A stretch of 64,000 nucleotides of DNA from NCBI GenBank assembly GCA_023515745.1, contig JALECJ010000255.1:1002001-1066000 (forward strand). Reading direction: 5' to 3'. Shown piece by piece: positions 58,780 to 64,000 of the stretch. Below the pieces are notes generated by a model, which saw only the letters and a program-made list of their open reading frames with translations, was not told the origin of the DNA and ran no database searches. The translations under genes were made by a program, and so were the position numbers. The stretch is from Amoeboaphelidium protococcarum. Taxonomy: Eukaryota > Aphelidiomycota > Aphelidea. Each line of letters starts with the position of its first letter. The first letter of the stretch is position 1.

Positions 58780-60018
58780 TCAATCTTCCTTCACAATTGT
58801 AGTCTCATGGTACGCGAAACACTAAGAAGGCGGTCCATTACCACCAACGTGTGACACCTCCACTTGATCAAAAAACATGAAGCAAAATGGTTTCGCAACA
58901 AGAGTTTGCAGCAATTTACGTATTAGATACGGAAGCTCTGCCAGAATATCAACCTTGTCCAGAGCTTTGTTTAAGTTGTTAATAAACTTGATATTCAATT
59001 GAGAGCTTTCTGATCTAGGCACGGACGCAGAGCATTCTGTAGCCAACTGATACTTGCTTTTGTCGTCCTCCACGCACTGACCGCCTTCAACATACTTGGA
59101 AGCCAAAGAAACATAAACTCCTTACTGTGTAGTCACTAAAGACTAGCAAACAGCCACAGGAGATGTACCATTACTGCCCGGCGCTACGAAGCGAATAAAT
59201 AGTGTACCCAGAGCCGCATCAGAATCCGCCGTGTCTAAAGGGCGTTAAATGGACGCGAAGTCCCAGCGTACGGCACATAAATGAGGCTTGGAAGATTATA
59301 ACTAATGTACCAAGGCGCAGACACCGGACAATGACATAGATTTACCATCCTGAACCATTTGACCGCTAAATTGCATATACGGCGCCCATTTGTGAGTAAT
59401 AAAGACGTTAGAGCCAACATATGTTTTACCATCACCGATTTATACTAGCGGAGGACAATTTCCTAATAACTACGGACATGCTGAAGCTTGAATGCTGAAT
59501 ACAGTAGACTGCAATTTACAAACAACGTTATAACCAAGAAACTTGCCATCATTAGACACCATCTAAGCCACTTGGATCTTCTCGTCAAGCATGAAGCTGC
59601 AATTGTTATTACTGCCAGTAAACTAAAACTATCCACCATTGAATGATGCAGATTAGAACACTTTCTAACCAGACTTAGTATCAACATATTTAAAAGTCAC
59701 TTGAACTGAAGAAGAGACAACTGAAGAGTATGCAATCTACAGCAGGACAAATCCAGAAACTTCTTTCGCAGGACCATCGCCGCTGTAGATAGTGCAGTAA
59801 AAAGTCTAACTCTCAGCACCACCGGCATGATGTGTCCAGTTCATCTAATGAGGCTATAAGACTGTGAGAAGATCTTTGGATTGATACTAATCTTTGGGTT
59901 TACGCACACCGTTAATCGGCACCGGAAGTCTTACCGATTTGTATCCATCTACACTAGGCTCTTAAGGCTCCACACTGCTCCCAGACTCGACGCTTTCTTT
60001 ACTCCCTCTCCAGAACAT
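58780..60018 (-). CDS. SVF1: Svf1-like protein (lipocalin-type, ceramide/sphingolipid carrier family)
   Basis: 412 aa, single exon. Svf1 in fungi promotes survival under oxidative and diauxic stress and transports ceramides. Matching features: KSKDLLTVLQPHQMNWTHHAGGAESQTFYC near residue 60 (family: D-L-x-x-L-x-P...G-x-E-x-x-T-F-Y), FVLLQIAYSSV, SFNGGQFQFTGSNNNCSFML, and CALVHQLQSSKPHLCAVRWDF (family: A-L-Q-G-x-K-P-H-x-A-A-x-R-W-N-F). Many Gln are UAR-encoded. The long N-terminal start MFWRGSKES at 60016-60018 resembles the amphipathic Svf1 N-terminus used for Golgi binding. Confidence 0.82.
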
Positions 60019-60411
60019 ATTTATTGCGGTGCCAGCTTATGCGCAGGAAATAACATGAATTACCCCATACTGCATAGTTACCAAAGTTATCAGCCAACAT
60101 TCTCACACTGCTAACCGATTGTTTCGTCTCGGCCCAGATGATCAAACAATCAATCGGACATTGGCTTGACGGTTCGTTTCAGGGGCTCGGCTCGATCTAT
60201 ATTTTTTTACTCATCAGCATTGCATCGTTGAGTTAATTTGTCGCGTCTTCGCGAAAAGTCTAAGCGCGCTTTTAAGAGTCCAGCATTTTCAACCTTAGAT
60301 TAACCGAAAAGCGAAATTCTTTCTGGCCGTTAAACTCAACGTTAATTCTTTTAGTGAAGTAGATAACGTGGTGGAGTATTCTCTGATAAATAAAATAAAA
60401 CAAATAATAAA
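60019..60411. promoter_or_regulatory. Divergent promoter region of SVF1 and eL33
   Basis: About 390 bp between head-to-head genes; presumably contains both promoters. No specific element identified. Confidence 0.4.
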
Positions 60412-60729
60412 ATGGCATTACTTTCTGGACCTCGTTTACACGTCAAGGGAAGAGTTCTTGGATTTAAGCGTGCAAAGAGAAATTAGAGGGAGAACACCTC
60501 ACTGATCTAGGTGGATGGTGTGCGCAGCATTGAGGACACACGCTTCTACATGGGCAAGCACGTTGCATTTGTATACAAGGCCAAGAAGGAGATTAACGGA
60601 TCTAGAGTCAGAGTTATCTTTGGAAAGATTATGCGCCCACACGGAAATTCTGGCGTTGTCAAAGCTAAATTCAGAAAGAACCTTCCTCCAAAGTCTATGG
60701 GTGCCTCTGTCCGTGTCATGTTGTACTGA
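60412..60729 (+). CDS. RPL33: Large-subunit ribosomal protein eL33 (RPL33/RPL35A)
   Basis: 105 aa, full length. Conserved blocks: [30 protein letters not shown] (two UAG read as Gln), DTRFYMGKHVAFVYKAKKEINGSRVRVIFGKIMRPHGNSGVVKAKFRKNLPPKSMGASVRVMLY. This ends exactly like the family. No intron. Codon use shows fewer UAR codons than neighbours. Confidence 0.97.
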
Positions 60730-60865
60730 GCGTGTATTCTACTTTGTGAGATCTCTCTGACTAGATTTGAATAATGAATAGTTCTCATGAAAATAAATAT
60801 GCACTCTTTATAAATTGATATGCCTAAGGTATCTATTGAGACTTACTAGCGAACAACCGCTTCAT

Positions 60866-62383
60866 TCACTCATTGTTCACCCGCAGGTCGACTATGATCA
60901 CTTTGTTCTTACTGCCTTTAACGGGATCCCATCGGCCAAACTTTTATTCTTTGGATACACCCACCACAGCATGAGTGGCGTTCTTATTAATTTTGATGCT
61001 ATTGATCCATCCAGCGATAGGGATAGTCTTAATCTAAGTAAGTCGCTTAGCTTCTCTGTCCACTTGAAATAGTCGAAGATGACCATCACAACTGCCGCTG
61101 ATGATCAGATCGGAATATCGCGCGCATGCAACAGCAGATATCCAATTTGGCTTTGAAATGCAATAAGCATACTATTTCAGTTACTCGCTAACCTCCAGAG
61201 CATTGTCTCTATTCAATTAAACTTCTGAAGAAACTCCATCAGCGTTTTAAACCGCGATAGTGCGTCCATGTGCGTGAGGTAAAGTAAAGACTGGTTTCTT
61301 CTTTTGAGTGTTCCATAAGCACAGGGACCCAGAATCGCTGCCAGTGACCCAATACTCTTCATCTAGACATGCCAACACATCCACAGATCCAGTCTCATCC
61401 ACTGCCAATTTGTTAACTTCATCGCAATTCAACGACACAAGATCCTCGCTCAAAGTTTTCGTAATTCTATGGCTAGATGCTCTAAAAATCAATTGCGATT
61501 CTTCAACAATCTTCCACAGACGCACAGTCTTATCACGACTGCCGACACTAATACATCGCTCCCGACTACCGATAGAGTCTAAATCCATGACTTGATCTTG
61601 ATGACCAAACAGAGTCTCCACGTAAGTCTTCTCAGTCACATTGAACACTTTCACAGCGCGATCTGCAGAGGCAGAGTATAGCATGTGCTGATCAGATTTA
61701 AAAGCCAGAGCAGTCACAAAATCTCTATGCTAATTAAATTTCATGGCCAACTAATCAGATGTGGTATCATACACGTAAACCAGCTTATCCTGACCACCGA
61801 ATGCTAGATATTTATCATCATGCGATAGAGCCAACGCGAAAATTGGACCAGACGTTTCGATGGAAGCTAATTACTTCATAGAGAATACATCAAATTTGAG
61901 GATATGCTTGCCTTTAGTTGCCACATAAATAAATTGAGCATCTGAAGATATGACGACGGCATTGACAGGCTTACTAAGAGCCTTGTGTGCCACAATAGCT
62001 GGCTAAATTGAATCCGCGGTAGGTGTGATCAGCTTGCCCTTCTTCTCTAACGCGTCCGATTTAAGTCGAGATATGATCAATTCACGGTCAATCTCTGCAG
62101 CATCAAATTCACCATCATTTAATTAAGATTATTAAGCCAGAGAGTTGATATAAGATTTTGCTAGTCTGACGCGTTTCTACTGAGCAGTTTCTTCATCACT
62201 TTCACTTTCGCTGACACTCACATCGTCAACCTTATCGATATCAGAGAACACATCCTCAATATCACCGCCAACATCAGCATGTTAATTATCATTCGCCGCT
62301 TTATCTTTGTCAGCATATCTTGAATTTCTGGCCCTCTTTTATGAACTAGAGCCTTATGCACTGATAAAAAATTTGTCCTTCAT
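60866..62383 (-). CDS. RRP9: Rrp9, U3 snoRNP WD40 protein (U3-55K)
   Basis: 505 aa. Binds the U3 snoRNA box B/C in pre-18S rRNA processing. The N-terminus MKDKFFISA and a conserved acidic patch (SESESDEE) precede KSYINSLAQQSQLNDGEFDAAEIDRELI, the family pre-propeller motif. WD repeats follow: FALALSHDDKYLAFGGQDKLVYVYD, VTALAFKSDQHMLYSASADRAVKVFN, QDQVMDLDSIGSRERCISVGSRDKTVRLW and LDEEYWVTGSDSGSLCLW. The end IAGWINSIKINKNATHAVVGVSKEQKFGRW matches the Rrp9 C-terminus. No intron. Confidence 0.92.
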
Positions 62384-62549
62384 ACTATTTAGTGAGCGGT
62401 TTTATACTTTTTCAATGATCGAATATTAATAAAGAGAGAAACCTAAAGAATCTTTTCTGCAACATAAGATTATATTTCAGACAATTTTCTTTCAAGCCAT
62501 TCACACATTTAAGCAAGCCATATATATTCATTAGCATAATTACATACAT

Positions 62550-63851
62550 TCAAACACCAACAGGCTCGGAAGTCTTAAAAATTGGCTTTATCATACCCTG
62601 TCTCTTCTCATCAAAGATGCGGTAGCTCTCGCCAATCTTGTCGAAACTCTCCACATGAGACACCATCCACTTCAAATCAATCTCCTTGCTCAACATCTTT
62701 TCCAACAGCATTGCCCAATGCTTCTAGCAGTGTAATTGACCAGACTTCAGCACAAGTCCCTTTTCCATGATGGCGCCAATTGGGAAATGATTTGCGTATC
62801 CAATGTACACTCCAATGATTGATACTGTGCCACTCTTACGCACCAACTTGATACAATCAGTCAGCGCGTCAATGGAATCAGTCTCAATTCCCAGACTCTA
62901 CTCAATGAAGTGAGTAAACGTCTTGGAATAATCAAATCCAGTGGCATCAATTACACAATCTGGGGCTTTCCCACCCAAAAGCTCTTTACACTTCTACAAA
63001 GGATTTCTCTCCTAGCTTGCATCAACAGTCATAAAGTCCAAGTCCTTTAGTGAAGGATGATCATGAACCAGTTTCAAGCGATCAGGCACGCGATCAACCA
63101 TCACAACTTTCTCAGCCTTGAACAGAGTCTTTGCAAAGTATCCAGCTGCCAAACCAATAGGACCACATCCGTAAACTACCAAAGTCTTGTGCCACTCATC
63201 GCTGCCAATGTCAGAAAATAAAGCTGCCTGATACGCGGTCGGAGCAACATCAGATAACATAATTGCTTGTTCATCGCTCAAGCCACCATCAGCCTCAACC
63301 TTTGACTCTGGCAGTTTCAACAGATTCACATCAGCCAGAGGAACGCGAGCATATTCGGATTATAGACCGGGATAACCTCCAGTCATGTGCGAATATCCAA
63401 ACAAAGCAGCAGTAGCACCACCGTACATGCTATCCTGCACCTTGGATGGATTAGTACAATCGCAATTGCTGAAACGTCCCATTTTGCAAAAGTCACACTG
63501 ACCACACGCAATCACAGCACTGATAGACACTCGATCACCAACCTTGACGTTGGATACCTGAGAGCCAACTTCCACGACACGGCCACACGCTTCATGACCA
63601 AGAATATCACTCTTCTCAGTCTCAGACACCACACCATGATACAAGTGCAGATCAGAACCACAGATGGTGGACACTTCAATGTGCACTATAGCATCCATTG
63701 GTTCTGTGATCATTGGACGTGGCACAGTGTTCACTTCAACCCTCTTCTTGCCCTTGTAGACGAGAGCCTTCATCTTTTCAGTCTTGCTCCACAGCGGCTA
63801 AGAGGCAGTCACGCATTGTCTTTGATATCCCACAGTCTCTTCTAATACCAT
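62550..63851 (-). CDS. Zinc-dependent alcohol dehydrogenase (formaldehyde-dehydrogenase-like MDR)
   Basis: 433 aa from ATG 63851, or 407 aa from the in-frame ATG at 63773, which matches the family start MKALVYKGKKRVEV. Catalytic zinc: CGSDLHLYHG and GHEACGRVVEVGS. Structural zinc: CGQCDFCKMGRFSNC. Rossmann motif: VVYGCGPIGLAAGYFAKTLFKAEKVVMVDRVPDRL. It resembles the glutathione-independent formaldehyde dehydrogenase/sorbitol-type group; the substrate is not determined. C-terminal end MIKPIFKTSEPVGV. Confidence 0.9.
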
Positions 63852-64000
63852 CTTTTTTAGTTTAATAGACCTGATAGTTATTATTGATGTGAAAAAAGAG
63901 AGCTAGTGTGATACATCCGTCATATTTAAATCATTGCAATTTACGGGCCATGACTCTAAACTTCAAACAATGAGTCACTTTTGATGTTGATGCTCCTTTA

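Overview
This is a nuclear window from a eukaryote with compact genes and short introns. It carries about 40 protein genes or gene remnants on both strands, one tRNA gene and one complete LTR retrotransposon. Read with the standard code, almost every gene is chopped up by TAA and TAG. Read with TAA and TAG as glutamine and TGA as the only stop (the 'ciliate' code, table 6), the pieces join into full-length conserved proteins. Reassigned codons fall at conserved Gln positions: the P-loop GQSGLGKS of the septin, the TAFKQQ and AWQP motifs of the CDC50 protein, and the VAPGQA motif of a mitochondrial carrier. Introns are 37-83 bp, start with GT (mostly GTAAG, GTATG or GTAAT) and nearly always end in TAG. 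I place all CDS ends at TGA, so they differ from a standard-code annotation. With a single stop codon, unassigned open frames under about 100 codons mean little, and I left most of them out.

Organism: the gene set looks fungal or close to fungi, and the cell has mitochondria and peroxisomes. It includes a septin, a Rim15/Greatwall kinase, a PHO80-type cyclin, Svf1, a Jip5/WDR55 protein, SFC1 and CRC1 carriers, Tim17, LETM1 and a ligase-kinase-phosphodiesterase RNA-repair enzyme. Together with the UAR=Gln code, this suggests a holomycotan protist such as an aphelid-type lineage rather than a ciliate. That placement is inference.

Layout. 1-9.2 kb: TRM10 (partial), CTF8, an NAA38-like LSM protein, eIF3j, a Gln-rich protein ending in a truncated kinase N-lobe, DNAJC9, a glycosyltransferase, a cyclin and CstF-50. 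9.3-14.6 kb: a four-helix membrane protein, an apparently empty 1.2 kb, then the most unusual gene, an XPG/FEN1-like nuclease domain joined to a TnpB/Fanzor-like RuvC nuclease domain. 14.8-19.2 kb: a beta-barrel protein, a septin, a zinc-ribbon RPA-interacting-like protein, a peroxisomal acyl-CoA thioesterase and tRNA-Val(AAC). 19.4-24.7 kb: an intact Ty1/copia element with identical LTRs, whose gag and pol lie in one frame separated by a single UGA. 24.8-38 kb: a type I membrane protein, an AN1 protein, TIM17, a rhomboid protease, CDC50, a Rim15-like kinase, the queuosine-salvage enzyme and a small single-span protein. 38-44.4 kb: a rearranged block with a truncated and a full copy of the sterol isomerase EBP, a Gfo/Idh/MocA oxidoreductase, a broken 3' fragment of the ubiquitin E1 gene, and the RNA-repair ligase. 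44.5-64 kb: LETM1, an S1/P1 nuclease, CRC1 and SFC1 carriers, CLYBL, WDR55, a RING/B-box protein, a DOMON-cytochrome b561 protein, OTUD3, SVF1, ribosomal protein eL33, RRP9 and a zinc alcohol dehydrogenase.

Most genes are ordinary housekeeping genes without functional clustering. Several neighbours are head-to-head and probably share promoters (EBP/RNA ligase, SVF1/eL33). I saw no rRNA genes or CRISPR arrays.
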